Under the pieces are notes generated by a model. The model had not been told where the DNA came from. It made no database searches and was given only the letters and a program-made list of their open reading frames with translations. Position numbers and translations under genes: made by a program. A stretch of 16,406 nt of DNA from an actinobacterium acAMD-2. Its GTDB lineage: Bacteria; Actinomycetota; Actinomycetes; UBA12327. Location of the stretch: positions 1 through 16,406 of the forward strand of contig JNSE01000011.1 in assembly GCA_000754455.1 (NCBI GenBank). The letters run 5' to 3'. Each line of letters starts with the position of its first letter. Position 1 is the stretch's first letter. Positions 1-7,826 of this stretch are shown here, one piece after another.

Positions 1-2510
1 GCACGGCGTTCGCGTCGAGCAACTGCGCGAGCGCGAGCATCGCGTTCACCTTGGGCGGTTTGCATCAAGTTCTCAATGCGACTGGTGACAGCAAACGCAC
101 GTTCTTCGTCCGTGCGCAAGGTCAATCGAGCTTCCACCTCTTTGGCTCGCAGCGCGGCCGATTCCGCGGCCAGCGATTCACGCAAGGCTTGGTCAGGTCC
201 CACACTTTCGGCTTGGCTCTCCGCCACACCTAGCTCGGCCTGCAGTTCAGCGACCTTCGCAAGGTCTGCTTCGTAGGCTTCCTGCGCCGTGACCAGTGCT
301 TGTTCGAGGCGTTCGGCTTCGGCAGTGGCGCTACGAGCCAACGAACCGAGCTCACCCAACTTCTCGGCAACCGCGGCCATCCGCGCGTCAGATTCGTGCA
401 ACTGCGTCAAGGCATTTTCAACGCTGGTTTGAGCTTGCAAACGCTCTTCGACTGCACCAGTCAGGGCAAAGCGAGCGCGTTCAACTCGGTGATTAGCCTC
501 GTCTAGCTTTGAGCGACATTCATCGACTGCAGCCTGGACTTCGATGAGCGACGGAACAGCACTCGATCCACCAACGATCAATCCCGCGGTCACCACATCG
601 CCATCGGATGTCACCGCACGCAAACCGGGTTGGGCGGCTACCGCATCACGAGCCGCGGCCAAGGAGTTGACCAAGACGGTGTCTCTCAATACAGCACTTA
701 ACGCGGGGCGCAGCGAATCAGGCACCGTCAATGCATCAATAGCCCAGCGAGCACCACTAGGAAGCGAGGCGTTGGATGCAGCGCTTTGCGGAGCATCGGC
801 CACGATGATCCCGGCGCGTCCACCGTCGTCAGACTTCAACAACTCAACGGCCGAGACCGCAGAGCCGCTTGAGGACACGGCCACCGCATCGGCGGCTGTT
901 CCCAGCGCGGCAGCAATTGCCGTTTCGGCTCCCGCCTCGACCGTAATGAGTGAGGCGACCGAGCCGAGCAAACCAGTGACGCGCTGCCCCGCCGCCAACA
1001 ACGCGGCCGATCCATCCTTGCGAGCCATACCCAGTTCAAGAGCTTCCAAGCGAGCGGTTAACCCAGCGCGATCGCGATCAGCACTCTGCTCGTCATTGCG
1101 CAATTGCTCCACAACTTTTTCCGCCGAGGTAAAGCGCGCAACCGCTTGTGCGTGTACTTCATCCAGGTCAACTTCGGTGTTGTCCAGTCCCGCTACTTGA
1201 GTTTCGAGCGCGGTAAAGGACTGGTGAGCTTCGTCGGCTCGTGCCACCGCTTGCTCACGGGATGTGGTCAGGCGATCGATTTCCGCCTTGCGTGTTTCAG
1301 CTCGTGACCGTGCCGAGTCGACTTGACCGGCACGCTGCGCCAGGCCTTCGCGCCGATCAGCTAAAGCACGTGCAGCATCGGCCATGGCTTGTTCGACTTC
1401 GGCGACTTGCGCTTCTGCTGCAGCTCGTTCAGCAATGACTGCATCCAAGGCCAGACGATCTTGGGCAACCACTTCCTGAGCTGCTGTTTCCTGATCCTTC
1501 AAACTCGCGGCTTCGGCTTCAAAGGTCTCGGGGTCACGAGCGCCGGAGTCTTCTTCTGGTTCCGGCGCACTCAGGCGCACGCGCTCGGTAGCAAGTTCAG
1601 CCGTGCCGCGCAAGCGCTCCTTGAGCGAGGACAACGCGAACCAGGTTTCTTGGGCTGCGGTCAGCGCTGGGGCTTGTTCAGCGGCTTCAGTTTGAACTTC
1701 CGCTTCACGGGCCAACTCTGAGGTGAGCAACGATTCCAACTGCGCGCGCTGGGCTCGGAAGGATTCTTCATCGGCGGTTTCGGCATCGGAAATCCTGCGT
1801 AACTGCACCAGGTCATCGGCCATCAAACGCAGTCGCGCATCGCGAACGTCGCTTTGGATCACAGCGGCTCGGCGAGCGGCTTGTGCTTGACGGCCCAACG
1901 GCTTGAGTTGGCGACGCAATTCAGCGGTTAAGTCGGAAACGCGCGTGAGGTTTCCCTCCATCGCATCCAACTTGCGCAATGCCTTTTCTTTGCGCTTGCG
2001 GTGCTTGAGCACACCTGCGGCTTCTTCAATAAAACCGCGACGCTCTTCGGGGTTGGCCTGCAAGATTGTGTCCAACTGACCTTGACCCACGATGACGTGC
2101 ATCTCGCGACCGATGCCCGAGTCGGAAAGAAGTTCCTGAATATCAAGCAAGCGGCAGGACTCACCGTTAATGGCGTAGTCCGATCCACCATTGCGGAACA
2201 TCGTGCGCGAAATCGTGACTTCAGCGTACTCAATGGGAAGCGCCCCATCGGAGTTATCAATGGTCAGCATGACTTCGGCACGGCCAAGCGGTGCTCGCTC
2301 AGCGGTTCCAGCGAAGATGACGTCATCCATCTTGCCGCCACGCAGGGACTTAGCGCCCTGCTCGCCCATCACCCAGGCGAGAGCATCAACCACATTGGAT
2401 TTACCCGAGCCATTAGGGCCCACCACGCACGTAATGCCCGGTTCGAAGCGCAGCGTCGTCGACGATGCGAAGGATTTGAATCCTCGCACTGTCAAACTTT
2501 TCAGATGCAC
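1..2510 (-). CDS. smc: Chromosome segregation ATPase SMC (N-terminal ~836 residues, runs off left edge)
   Basis: This reading frame is open from a GTG start at 2510 to the window edge. I checked the phase through the first 1800 bases and at the start region and found no stop. SMC compacts and segregates chromosomes as a dimer with ScpA and ScpB. Residues 1-43 form the ABC head start, with Walker A GPNGSGKSN at about 31-39. The motif QGQLD and then EEAAGVLKHRKRK close the N-terminal head at about residues 150-175. A long Ala/Glu/Gln/Arg-rich coiled coil follows to about 495. The hinge lies at about 500-660 and includes a VGG motif near residues 646-648. A second coiled-coil arm then runs to the edge. 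The C-terminal head (ABC signature, Walker B) is outside the window. The GTG start is supported by GGAG eight bases upstream and the absence of another start before the upstream stop. It follows mutM on the same strand after 183 bases. Confidence 0.97.
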   Translation of the reverse strand, partial: MHLKSLTVRGFKSFASSTTLRFEPGITCVVGPNGSGKSNVVDALAWVMGEQGAKSLRGGKMDDVIFAGTAERAPLGRAEVMLTIDNSDGALPIEYAEVTISRTMFRNGGSDYAINGESCRLLDIQELLSDSGIGREMHVIVGQGQLDTILQANPEERRGFIEEAAGVLKHRKRKEKALRKLDAMEGNLTRVSDLTAELRRQLKPLGRQAQAARRAAVIQSDVRDARLRLMADDLVQLRRISDAETADEESFRAQRAQLESLLTSELAREAEVQTEAAEQAPALTAAQETWFALSSLKERLRGTAELATERVRLSAPEPEEDSGARDPETFEAEAASLKDQETAAQEVVAQDRLALDAVIAERAAAEAQVAEVEQAMADAARALADRREGLAQRAGQVDSARSRAETRKAEIDRLTTSREQAVARADEAHQSFTALETQVAGLDNTEVDLDEVHAQAVARFTSAEKVVEQLRNDEQSADRDRAGLTARLEALELGMARKDGSAALLAAGQRVTGLLGSVASLITVEAGAETAIAAALGTAADAVAVSSSGSAVSAVELLKSDDGGRAGIIVADAPQSAASNASLPSGARWAIDALTVPDSLRPALSAVLRDTVLVNSLAAARDAVAAQPGLRAVTSDGDVVTAGLIVGGSSAVPSLIEVQAAVDECRSKLDEANHRVERARFALTGAVEERLQAQTSVENALTQLHESDARMAAVAEKLGELGSLARSATAEAERLEQALVTAQEAYEADLAKVAELQAELGVAESQAESVGPDQALRESLAAESAALRAKEVEARLTLRTDEERAFAVTSRIENLMQTAQGERDARARAVARRERR

Positions 2511-2614
2511 GCGCTGAACTCCGTAAAAGCACCTGCTGGAACGCGCTGATCACTCAGTCGAAACAACAGTTAGGGCGAGGGGGAAGGCCAGGCCCCACTC
2601 TACCCATGGGCTAG

Positions 2615-2628
2615 ACCCGCCTGCGGGT
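2615..2628 (-). other. Short hairpin in the mutM–smc gap
   Basis: The 14 bases ACCCGCCTGCGGGT can fold into a 5 to 6 bp GC-rich stem with a tiny loop. It lies in the 183-base space between the mutM stop and the smc start. No T-run follows on the minus strand, so it is not a standard intrinsic terminator. It may be a weak terminator, an mRNA processing site, or chance. I see no convincing smc promoter in this gap, so read-through from mutM into smc is plausible. Confidence 0.3.
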
Positions 2629-2693
2629 GGATCAGTGAAATCACAACCGCACATGATCTCGGCTTCACCCCGGCCTTTGGTCGGGCAAGTGCG

Positions 2694-3566
2694 TCACCAA
2701 TGTGCATTCGGTGGTGTGCGTTGACACTGGGGACAGCGAAAGGACGAACGGTTCATGAAGGGCTCGCGAACGATCCCTCGACCACATCGACGACACGGCA
2801 ATGCCTCGCGCCCGTAGACGTTAAGGGACCTCTCGAAATACCCACTGGAACCATTGACGTCAACATACAAACTGTCAAAAGACGTGCCCCCTTGAGCCAA
2901 GGCGGCAGCCATCACATCGGTGGCGTGGCCGACCAGTTCGGCTACCTGTGGCCGCGTAAACGAGGACGTCGGGCGAGCGAAGTGCCGGCGAGCTAGCCAG
3001 AGGGCTTCGTCGGCATAAATATTGCCAATCCCCGAGATCAGACTTTGATCCAACAGTGCCCGTTTGATGCCGGTCTGCCGGCTGCGCAAGCGTTTGGCCA
3101 CTGCGGTCAGATCAAAGCCAGGCTCAAAAGGATCAGGGGCGATGTGGTGCACCGACTCGGGTACCCAACGGCCTGCCCACGGTTCACGAACCAACGCTTC
3201 AATGCGCAGCCCGCCGAAGGTGCGCTGATCAACAAAACGCAATTCCCGGCCGTCATCGGTGAACCCAATGCGCACGTGAAGGTGCTTTTCGTCTAACTCC
3301 CCCTGCGGTTGCATCAATAGCTGACCGCTCATACCCAGATGGGCTAGGAGTGCTTCCCCATCATCGAGAGTGAGCCACAAGAATTTGCCGCGTCGTTCCA
3401 CGGATTCGACCGTTCGACCGCGCAACCGATCCACAAAGTCAGTAGGGCCTGCAACGTGGTGACGAATTGACCGAGCCAAAGTGACGTCAACATCGGCGAT
3501 GGTTCGACCGGCTACCCAACGGGCCAAACCCGAACGCACCACTTCGACTTCAGGCAGTTCAGGCAT
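2694..3566 (-). CDS. mutM: Formamidopyrimidine-DNA glycosylase (Fpg/MutM)
   Basis: The 290-residue protein is a full-length bifunctional glycosylase/AP lyase that removes 8-oxoguanine and formamidopyrimidines in base excision repair. The N-terminus MPELPEVE gives the catalytic Pro2 (exposed once Met is removed) and Glu3. Lys61 in RRGKFLWL corresponds to the conserved DNA-contacting lysine. HLGMSG (76-81) and DQRTFGG (113-119) are family blocks. The helix-two-turn-helix lies at about 171-190 (LLDQSLISGIGNIYADEALW). The C-terminal zinc finger has C258, C261, C278 and C281, so all catalytic and DNA-binding elements are present. The ATG start abuts the rnc stop with no gap, which suggests translational coupling. 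The pairing of rnc and mutM upstream of smc is typical of Actinobacteria. Confidence 0.98.
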   Translation of the reverse strand: MPELPEVEVVRSGLARWVAGRTIADVDVTLARSIRHHVAGPTDFVDRLRGRTVESVERRGKFLWLTLDDGEALLAHLGMSGQLLMQPQGELDEKHLHVRIGFTDDGRELRFVDQRTFGGLRIEALVREPWAGRWVPESVHHIAPDPFEPGFDLTAVAKRLRSRQTGIKRALLDQSLISGIGNIYADEALWLARRHFARPTSSFTRPQVAELVGHATDVMAAALAQGGTSFDSLYVDVNGSSGYFERSLNVYGREALPCRRCGRGIVREPFMNRSSFRCPQCQRTPPNAHW

Positions 3567-4292
3567 CTACTCGCTCGCAGGGAGCGTTTCGGGTTGTTCA
3601 TTGAGCACCTGCCAGGCAGCTTGAGCAGCAGCTTGCTCGGCTTCCTTTTTGTTCTTGCCCTGGCCTTGGCCGAAGTCAGCCTCTCCCATATGCACTGTGG
3701 CAACAAAGGACTTTTGATGATCCGGTCCGCTTTCGGTCACGCTGTAACGCGGAACACCCACACCACGCAGTGCAGCCAGCTCCTGCAAGGAAGTTTTCCA
3801 ATCCAGACCCGCACCCATGGACGACGCCGCGGCGATGAGGCCATCAAAGAGGTGATGAACCAACTCAGCAGCAACAGCCAACCCCTGATCGATGTAGACC
3901 GCGCCGAGCAAAGCTTCAACTGTGTCGGCCACGATGCTCGCCTTGTCTCGACCACCCGTGGTTTCCTCGCCCTTGCCTAGGCGAATGAATTCACCCAAAC
4001 CGAAACCGCGACCTATATCGGCCAGAGCACGCATGTTCACCACTGCCGCGCGCAATTTCGCCAGTTGTCCTTCGGGCAGATCCGGATGGCGGCGATACAA
4101 CGTGTCGGTGACCACGATGCCCAACACTGAGTCGCCGAGAAATTCCAGTCGCTCGTTAGTGGGAATTCCACCGTTTTCGTAGGAGTAAGAACGGTGCGTC
4201 AAGGCACGTTCCAAGATTTCAGAGCCAACACTGACTCCGATGCGCTCACACAAAATAGAAATGTCGGCGTTGTGGGTCGATGAGACACTCAT
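3567..4292 (-). CDS. rnc: Ribonuclease III
   Basis: The 241-residue protein is a full-length class I RNase III, which cleaves double-stranded RNA in rRNA precursors and mRNAs. The signature NERLEFLGDSVLG occupies about 46-58, with metal-binding/catalytic Glu50 and Asp54. The second acidic pair lies in VADTVEALLGA (Asp123, Glu126). The double-stranded-RNA-binding domain begins near residue 165 (WKTSLQELAA) and ends with the basic segment GKNKKEAEQAAAQAA at about 212-226. The ATG start lies two bases after the plsX stop, and the gene's stop abuts the mutM start, so plsX–rnc–mutM is a tightly packed unit. Such packing of plsX (or acpP) with rnc is common in bacteria. Confidence 0.98.
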   Translation of the reverse strand: MSVSSTHNADISILCERIGVSVGSEILERALTHRSYSYENGGIPTNERLEFLGDSVLGIVVTDTLYRRHPDLPEGQLAKLRAAVVNMRALADIGRGFGLGEFIRLGKGEETTGGRDKASIVADTVEALLGAVYIDQGLAVAAELVHHLFDGLIAAASSMGAGLDWKTSLQELAALRGVGVPRYSVTESGPDHQKSFVATVHMGEADFGQGQGKNKKEAEQAAAQAAWQVLNEQPETLPASE

Positions 4293-4294
4293 GA

Positions 4295-5317
4295 CTACCG
4301 CTTACCAGCGTCCGACACAGCTAACTGGTCGGCGATGCGAGCCACCAGATCAGAACGAACACCGCGAACAGCTAACGCGACATACGCTGCAATTTCCTCA
4401 GCCGAGGATGCGCCGTGACCCACCACGCTGACTCCGTTAATCCCCAACAAGATGGCGCCGGCGTGCGTCCCCACCGCGAACGACCGGCCCACTTCCAACG
4501 CTGGCTCGGGGTCTGCATAACGTCGTGAAATCGCCTCAGCCGTGTTCAGCGCGGCGCCCTCTATCGCCTTCAGGACGACATTGCCGGTAAAGCCATCGGT
4601 CACGATGACATCGGCAATACCGCCAAGAGCAACATCGTCGCCTTCAACGGGCCCCACATACCGGAGGTTGAGGTCAAGGAATTCGTCATGCGCGAGGCGA
4701 CGCAAGGCATCACCCTTGCCAGGCTCACTGCCAATGGTCAGCAAACCAACGGCTGGATCATCGGACAATCCCAAAGCAATCGCGAAGGCTCGCCCACTGT
4801 TGGCGAATTGCGCCAAGAGTTCAGGTGTGGCATCGACAGTTCCACCCACATCAAGCAAGACAACTGAATGATGAACAGCAGGGACGACAACAGCGACGGC
4901 TGCTCGGGTGACGCCTTCAAGGCGGCCGATCGTCAATGTCGCGGCGGCAAGGACTCCACCGGTGTGCCCAACGGAGACAGAGGCTTGTGCACGTTGATCG
5001 CGAACTAATTCAGCAGCAACCTGAACCGAGACATCCGGTCGCGTGCGAATAGCTCGAACAGGATCTTCGTCCATTGCGAGAGCTGAGCCAGCGGATGCGT
5101 AATCAACCCGATCGGCAATTCCGCGATCGGCGGCCAAGGTGTGGGTGAGATCGGTCGGGCCCACGAGGATGAGGTCAACGCCGGATTGCTGGTCTAAGAC
5201 CTGCAGTGCGGCATCGGCCACGACCTCGGGACCGTCATCTCCACCCAAGACATCAAGGGCCACGGTGACGCGAACCGAAGTGTCCGCGCCGTGATCCCTG
5301 TCCGTAGGCAGGGTCAT
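4295..5317 (-). CDS. plsX: Phosphate acyltransferase PlsX
   Basis: This 340-residue protein belongs to the PlsX family, which converts acyl-ACP and phosphate to acyl-phosphate for glycerol-3-phosphate acylation by PlsY at the membrane. Family blocks are the N-terminal VALDVLGGDDGPE (about 19-31; the usual form is LDAMGGDxGP, so this copy deviates slightly), SVGHTGG, VTDGFTGNVVLKAIEGAA and, near the C-terminus, GINGVSVVGHGASS. The frame stays open upstream to an ATG at 5371, but that form would overlap the end of rpmF. I chose the ATG at 5317, seven bases after the rpmF stop. No clear Shine-Dalgarno precedes it, so coupling to rpmF translation is likely. The rpmF–plsX pairing is widespread in bacteria. 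Confidence 0.94.
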   Translation of the reverse strand: MTLPTDRDHGADTSVRVTVALDVLGGDDGPEVVADAALQVLDQQSGVDLILVGPTDLTHTLAADRGIADRVDYASAGSALAMDEDPVRAIRTRPDVSVQVAAELVRDQRAQASVSVGHTGGVLAAATLTIGRLEGVTRAAVAVVVPAVHHSVVLLDVGGTVDATPELLAQFANSGRAFAIALGLSDDPAVGLLTIGSEPGKGDALRRLAHDEFLDLNLRYVGPVEGDDVALGGIADVIVTDGFTGNVVLKAIEGAALNTAEAISRRYADPEPALEVGRSFAVGTHAGAILLGINGVSVVGHGASSAEEIAAYVALAVRGVRSDLVARIADQLAVSDAGKR

Positions 5318-5324
5318 CGTGGAT

Positions 5325-5501
5325 CTAGACGTCGAGGATCTGACGACCGTCGTAACGACCGTCTTCGTCAACGCGGTGAGGAACCGAGTACTCGACTTGG
5401 CCGTTGACGATGCGCTTGTTGATCTGAGGCAACTTCGCCTTCCAGTTAGCCCTACGGCTACGGGTGTTGCTGCGCGACGTCTTGCGCTTGGGGACAGCCA
5501 C
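5325..5501 (-). CDS. rpmF: 50S ribosomal protein L32 (bL32)
   Basis: This small gene encodes 58 residues starting MAVPKRKTSRSNTRSRR and ending GRQILDV. The N-terminal block is the diagnostic bL32 signature. L32 is a late-assembling, basic large-subunit protein. The start is GTG at 5501, with AGGAAAG about ten bases upstream. There is no Cys pair in the C-terminal half, so this is the zinc-free (C-minus) form of L32. It sits 42 bases downstream of yceD, which matches the conserved yceD–rpmF pair, and 7 bases upstream of plsX. Confidence 0.97.
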   Translation of the reverse strand: MAVPKRKTSRSNTRSRRANWKAKLPQINKRIVNGQVEYSVPHRVDEDGRYDGRQILDV

Positions 5502-5522
5502 GATGGCCTACTTTCCTGTCAG

Positions 5523-5538
5523 CCGGCACTGATGCCGG
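5523..5538 (-). other. Perfect hairpin between yceD and rpmF
   Basis: The arms CCGGCA and TGCCGG form a perfect 6 bp stem with a 4-base loop. The hairpin is in the 42-base spacer just after the yceD stop and about 22 bases before the rpmF start. No T-run follows on the minus strand, so it is unlikely to be a plain terminator. It leaves the rpmF ribosome binding site free. It could be an RNA-processing or stability element, or an attenuator that sets the YceD:L32 ratio. Confidence 0.45.
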
Positions 5539-5543
5539 ATTGA

Positions 5544-6098
5544 TTACAGCTCTGGTTCTTGCGCTTGCACATCAAGCAAAGCTGCCCAACGTGCATCAAT
5601 GATGTCGTGCTTGTGTGTTGGGTCGTCCGCCAAGCGTGCTCCACATTCAGAACACAGCCCCGGGCAATCGTCCCTACACACAGGTGCGAGTGGAAGTGCA
5701 GTGACGATGAGGTCACGCAAAACCGGCTCAAGGTCTAGCTCGTCGCCACCAAAGCGCAGGACCTCTTCGTCCTCATCTTCGAGCGGCTGGTCTTCGTAAA
5801 AGAACAATTCCTGGAAGGTTTGATCAACATCAGATGTGATCTCGTCCAGGCATCGTGCACATTCTCCGACCAAGTGTGCGTTAACCGAACCGGTTGCCAG
5901 CACACCTTGTTCCAAAGATTCAATCCGCACCGTAAGGGACAGATCCGAACCCTGTGGAACCCCGATCACAGCGATACCGAGGTCCTCGGGAGCCGGGACT
6001 GTGCGTTCGACTTCAATCATTGAGCCCGCTTTGCGACCGAGGTCGATCAGATCAACCACGAGCGAGGAAGCAGATGACAAAGACACAGCGCAATCCAT
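5544..6098 (-). CDS. yceD: YceD/DUF177 family protein (23S rRNA accumulation)
   Basis: The 184-residue protein matches the DUF177/YceD family, whose E. coli and plant members are needed for normal 23S rRNA accumulation. Visible features are the family N-terminal block LVVDLIDLGRKAGS (about 13-26), a Cys pair GECARCLDE (C80, C83), an acidic stretch rich in Asp/Glu (about 102-112), and a C-terminal cluster CRDDCPGLCSECG (C141, C145, C149, C152) typical of actinobacterial and Gram-positive members. The six cysteines suggest a metal site, which is inference. It ends in the conserved DARWAALL block. The ATG at 6098 has only a weak ribosome binding site. The location directly upstream of rpmF is the classic arrangement for the family. 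Confidence 0.9.
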   Translation of the reverse strand: MDCAVSLSSASSLVVDLIDLGRKAGSMIEVERTVPAPEDLGIAVIGVPQGSDLSLTVRIESLEQGVLATGSVNAHLVGECARCLDEITSDVDQTFQELFFYEDQPLEDEDEEVLRFGGDELDLEPVLRDLIVTALPLAPVCRDDCPGLCSECGARLADDPTHKHDIIDARWAALLDVQAQEPEL

Positions 6099-6152
6099 GC
6101 GTTAAAGAACCCCGACCCCAACTGGGATCAGAAGGATAAGAGTACCGGAGGC

Positions 6153-6671
6153 TTAGTACTGCCCCTCAGGGCCATCATCAGCGCCGAAAACGGGGATGTC
6201 GCCGGTCAGGTCCATCTCGTCAACCTGCTGGTCGGCCCGAATCTTGTCACGGCCACGCTGGACTGAGCGCAACGTCTTATCGAGGACCACTTCGAAGTTC
6301 GCCAGCTTCCCGTCCACGTAGTTGTCCACGTCCTGGGCCTTGGCCTCGGCAATTGCCTCAGCTTCAGCGACGATCCGCTCGGCCTCGCGGTTGGCTTCAA
6401 CGACGACTTCCTCTTCCGCCACCAGTCGAGCCTGCTCCGCATAGGCGGAATCGATGATGGCCTTGCTTTGGTCGCGGGCTTCGGCGACCACAGCATCACG
6501 CTGCGTCAACACTTTTTGGGCATCGCCTAATTGACTGGGCAAACTACGTCGAGCGTCCTCAATCAAGTCCAAAACGTCGTCGCGGTGGACCATGCAAGAA
6601 GCTGACATCGGCACAGCGCGCGCATCGCGAATGAGAGCTTCCAAACGAGTCAAAACGGTATCGACGTCCAC
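6153..6671 (-). CDS. SepIVA-like DivIVA-domain septation protein, shortened
   Basis: The 172-residue protein resembles mycobacterial SepIVA (Rv2927c, MSMEG_2416), a DivIVA-related factor essential for septation. Two blocks agree well with the Rv2927c sequence as I remember it: an N-terminal block (about 19-60) containing ARAVPMSASCMVHRDDVLDLI, and a C-terminal block (about 137-165) containing YVDGKLANFE and TLRSVQRGRDKIR. Between them lies an Ala/Glu/Arg-rich coiled coil (about 55-135). Mycobacterial SepIVA is about 245 residues, so most of the difference is a shorter coiled coil. There is no signal peptide or membrane segment, so it is cytoplasmic. The GTG start at 6671 is supported by GGAGG about six bases upstream. 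Its position between coaD and yceD fits the Rv2926c–Rv2927c neighbourhood. The functional assignment is by homology and context. Confidence 0.85.
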   Translation of the reverse strand: MDVDTVLTRLEALIRDARAVPMSASCMVHRDDVLDLIEDARRSLPSQLGDAQKVLTQRDAVVAEARDQSKAIIDSAYAEQARLVAEEEVVVEANREAERIVAEAEAIAEAKAQDVDNYVDGKLANFEVVLDKTLRSVQRGRDKIRADQQVDEMDLTGDIPVFGADDGPEGQY

Positions 6672-6734
6672 AGTGATCCTCCGACGAACTGACTGGGTGA
6701 TGGGTCAAATCTATTCCGGGCGGTAAACCAGCGA

Positions 6735-7208
6735 TCAGGCGAGTCGCTCTTTCAGACTCTTGAGTACCGAATCAGGCACGAGGCCGGTGACGTCCCCGCC
6801 GTGGCCCGCAATCTCTTTGACCAAACTGGACGACAAGTAGCCGTAGACCGGATTAGTAGAAACAAACAAGGTCTCGATGCCGGTCAGGCGGTTGTTCATC
6901 TGTGCCATCTGGAGTTCGTAGTCAAAGTCGGTGACGGCGCGCAGGCCCTTGACGATGGCAGAAATTTTGTGGTCACGGCAAAAGTCCACCAGCAGGCCGG
7001 TAAAGCTTTGGACGGTGACGTTGGGGTAAACAGCACAGACCTCTTCAAGCATGACGATGCGCTCGTCAACGGTAAACAAACTCGACTTCGTTTGATTGAC
7101 CAAGACACCAACGGTGACGTGGTCAAACAAGGCAGCTGCTCGACCGATGATGTCGATATGCCCGTTGGTGACCGGGTCAAAGGAACCAGGACAGACCGCA
7201 CTACGCAT
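6735..7208 (-). CDS. coaD: Phosphopantetheine adenylyltransferase (PPAT)
   Basis: The 157-residue protein is a complete PPAT, a cytoplasmic hexamer that transfers AMP from ATP to 4'-phosphopantetheine to make dephospho-CoA. The nucleotidyltransferase motif TxGH is in PGSFDPVTNGH (residues 7-17, with Thr14 and His17). Lys41 lies in the NQTKSSLF loop and Arg90 in IVKGLRAV. The C-terminal ATP-binding block YLSSSLVKE (about 124-132) is intact. The ATG at 7208 has an excellent ribosome binding site, AGGAGG six bases upstream. It lies 23 bases after rsmD, the usual rsmD–coaD pair of many bacteria. Confidence 0.98.
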   Translation of the reverse strand: MRSAVCPGSFDPVTNGHIDIIGRAAALFDHVTVGVLVNQTKSSLFTVDERIVMLEEVCAVYPNVTVQSFTGLLVDFCRDHKISAIVKGLRAVTDFDYELQMAQMNNRLTGIETLFVSTNPVYGYLSSSLVKEIAGHGGDVTGLVPDSVLKSLKERLA

Positions 7209-7231
7209 GACTTGCCTCCTGGCTGCTCGAA

Positions 7232-7789
7232 TTAATCAACCTGACCGTACCAAAAGGTCGCCTCGCCATATGACTTGTTTCTCAAGCCCGTGATCGACTC
7301 AGGCCAAGTCCATGTTGTATCCCGTTTAGACCGTTCAACCACCACGATGGTGCCAGCCTTGGCAGCACCCTTGGTCAGTAAGTTCTCCACGGCGGACTTC
7401 ACAACTTGTGAGCCAGTGTCGTAGGGCGGATCGGCGAAGATCACGTCAAAGGGTTCGGCGGTCAATTGCGCAAACCGCTCAACGGTTGATGCCACAACCG
7501 AAGTGCTCGTAAATCCCAACAACGCAATATTCGATCGCAACGCGGCCAAAGCAGGTGCATGGGACTCCACCAGTACAACGGCACTGGCCCCACGCGAGGC
7601 AGCTTCCAGACCCACTGCCCCACTGCCCGCATACAGATCAAGAAATCGTCGTCCCGCCCAGGACGTGAGCTGCGAATTGAGTGCGGAAAAGAGGGCTTCG
7701 CGCGCGCGGTCACTTGTAGGACGCGTTGCGGTCCCCTCGGGCGCAGCAATCTTGCGACCTTTGGCTGATCCAGCAATGATGCGCGGCAC
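7232..7789 (-). CDS. rsmD: 16S rRNA (guanine966-N2)-methyltransferase RsmD
   Basis: The 185-residue protein matches RsmD, which methylates G966 of 16S rRNA in the small subunit using S-adenosylmethionine. The N-terminal family block RIIAGSAKGRKI is followed by TRPTSDRAREALF (22-34). The SAM-binding motif I is DLYAGSGAVGLEA (51-63) and the catalytic motif IV is DPPY (120-123). The start is GTG at 7789 with only a weak upstream GAAG. No alternative start precedes it in frame near the conserved N-terminus. It sits between recG and coaD, 37 bases after the recG stop. Confidence 0.97.
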   Translation of the reverse strand: MPRIIAGSAKGRKIAAPEGTATRPTSDRAREALFSALNSQLTSWAGRRFLDLYAGSGAVGLEAASRGASAVVLVESHAPALAALRSNIALLGFTSTSVVASTVERFAQLTAEPFDVIFADPPYDTGSQVVKSAVENLLTKGAAKAGTIVVVERSKRDTTWTWPESITGLRNKSYGEATFWYGQVD

Positions 7790-7826
7790 AGCTTCATTAT
7801 TGCGGCGCCGTCAATGCGCGGGGTGC

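Noticed and set aside
544..1200. Long plus-strand open frame of 218 codons, Ser/Ala/Thr-rich
   Set aside because: It is antisense to the SMC hinge and arm, has low-complexity composition from the GC-rich codons opposite, and matches no family.
2001..2549. Plus-strand open frame of 182 codons near the smc start
   Set aside because: It lies opposite the SMC ATPase head, which is clearly conserved on the minus strand, and has no recognisable motif.
2669..2685. Possible mutM terminator hairpin (CCCGGCC-TTT-GGTCGGG)
   Set aside because: On the transcribed (minus) sense the stem contains an A·C mismatch and no T-run follows, so it is not convincing.
5318..5371. N-terminal extension of plsX to an ATG at 5371
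   Set aside because: It overlaps the rpmF coding end and adds 18 low-complexity Thr/Ser/Val residues not found in PlsX.
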